A DNA stretch of 64,000 nucleotides. Origin: Conchocele bisecta. Its lineage: Eukaryota; Mollusca; Bivalvia; Lucinida; Thyasiridae. Each line of letters begins with the position of its first letter. Positions within the stretch are counted from its first letter, which is position 1. The stretch is taken from NCBI GenBank assembly GCA_029237695.1, contig CM055275.1:87594433-87658432 (forward strand). The letters run 5' to 3'. The translations under genes were made by a program, and so were the position numbers. The notes under the pieces are model-generated. The model saw only the letters and a list, made by a program, of their open reading frames with translations. It did not search any database and was not told where the DNA came from. Shown one piece after another: positions 63,538-64,000 of this stretch.

Positions 63538-64000
63538 TTAATGTCCGAGACGAAATACTTTAATACAGTCAGTATCATCAGTATCATTAGGACCATCAGT
63601 ACCTCGAGTTACGTACAGTGAATTGTTGTGTTGGTTGTAACAGATGCTGTAAGGCCGAGATATCTGTCCGTCCCCGAAGACTTCAATACTGCGGGTACAA
63701 TCCGCCGTTATGTGGTGGATGTTGTCAGACCTGTAGACGCAGACATAGATACTTCCGTCTGGGTGGACGGTGAGTCCGTGTGGAGCCGCCAAGTTGTCTC
63801 TCTTGTATCGGGCCAGCACGACGCCATCCCGGGTCACACGTGTTACCGCGCCGCCGCCGTAGACGTCGCCCCAGTCTGCCGTGATCAACTCCCCCCGGGT
63901 GTTGTGGATTATATAATGGAGGTCACCATCAGGACATGTCCATACAGTTGTCACCTTCCTACCCCTCATGTCAATCTCCACAATGTCTGGTGAATGCCAA
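63538..64000 (-). CDS. NHL-repeat (TRIM/LIN-41-like) protein, C-terminal part
   Basis: A minus-strand frame is open from the window edge to TAA at 63,538-63,540 (about 153 residues visible). It shows successive beta-propeller blades: 'DLHYIIHNTRGELITADWGD', 'HGLTVHPDGSIYVCVYRSD', 'RPYSICYNQHNNSLYVT' and a last 'IKVFRL'. The HGLxVxxDGxIYV and RPYSICYN patterns fit NHL/six-bladed propellers found at the C-terminus of TRIM-NHL proteins (abundant in molluscs), which bind RNA or proteins. The start lies outside the window. RING/B-box domains cannot be checked. An SMP-30/gluconolactonase-like propeller is the alternative. Confidence 0.7.
   Translation of the reverse strand, partial: WHSPDIVEIDMRGRKVTTVWTCPDGDLHYIIHNTRGELITADWGDVYGGGAVTRVTRDGVVLARYKRDNLAAPHGLTVHPDGSIYVCVYRSDNIHHITADCTRSIEVFGDGQISRPYSICYNQHNNSLYVTRGTDGPNDTDDTDCIKVFRLGH

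Overview
The window looks like nuclear DNA of a marine invertebrate, most likely a bivalve mollusc. The background is AT-rich and intron-rich. It carries many dispersed repeats with an (AAAC)n-tailed, tRNA-related SINE character, many palindromic MITE-like elements, and stem-loop-ended repeats carrying GACGGA/GACGCC microsatellites. The only host-gene pieces I can support are exons of a NEK8/NEK9-like RCC1-repeat gene on the minus strand (about 25.9-30.2 kb) and the 3' end of an NHL-repeat protein gene on the minus strand at the right edge (63.5-64.0 kb). The organism call is inference from repeat style and gene families, not from a marker gene.

Layout. 1-6.6 kb is a patchwork of small non-coding elements: SINE-like copies, palindromes and stem-loop-ended tandem modules. 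6,645-23,016 is one compound Ty3/Gypsy-type insertion, LTR-internal-LTR-internal-LTR, flanked by one 5-bp target duplication (CGTAC). The three LTRs are about 2.53-2.54 kb each. The domain order is gag, protease, integrase, then a reverse transcriptase/RNase H remnant. Integrase therefore precedes RT, the Copia-like order known for Gmr1-type Gypsy elements. In both internal copies nearly all of RT-RNase H is missing, so the array was already non-autonomous before it duplicated. 23-30 kb holds degenerate repeats, a 54-bp tandem array and the RCC1 gene exons, one of which has been amplified in tandem with its splice acceptor. 31.6-36.5 kb is a single minisatellite of about 4.9 kb with a unit near 21 bp. 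36.5-49.2 kb is again a mosaic: stem-loop-ended repeats, a hAT-like element nested in one of them with its target duplication, a foldback of about 700 bp, and tandem repeats of about 390 bp.

49.2-61.6 kb is a decayed Polinton/Maverick. It is more GC-rich than its surroundings and gene-dense. It encodes a protein-primed-type DNA polymerase B (+), a retroviral-like integrase (-), five small proteins, mostly membrane-associated (-), an FtsK/HerA-type packaging ATPase (-), the C-terminal part of a major capsid protein (-), a 491-residue coiled-coil/membrane protein (+), a protein of about 455 residues with a C-terminal anchor (-), a jelly-roll-like candidate minor capsid protein (+), a coiled-coil plus beta-sandwich candidate spike (+) and a 200-residue membrane protein (+). 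Polymerase and integrase converge tail to tail. The polymerase N-terminus, the N-terminal half of the capsid protein and the left terminal inverted repeat are missing, and several genes carry frameshifts or stops. No adenain-like protease was found. The rest of the gene set is that of a virus-like element: replication, integration, DNA packaging and capsid.

The most interesting material is the set of unrecognised or lineage-specific Polinton proteins with AT-rich promoter-like boxes, the Vsr-like segment embedded in the polymerase, the Gmr1-like double element with its clean RT loss, and the many repeat families that share an architecture (tandem module, short-period microsatellite, terminal stem-loop) without sharing stem sequence.
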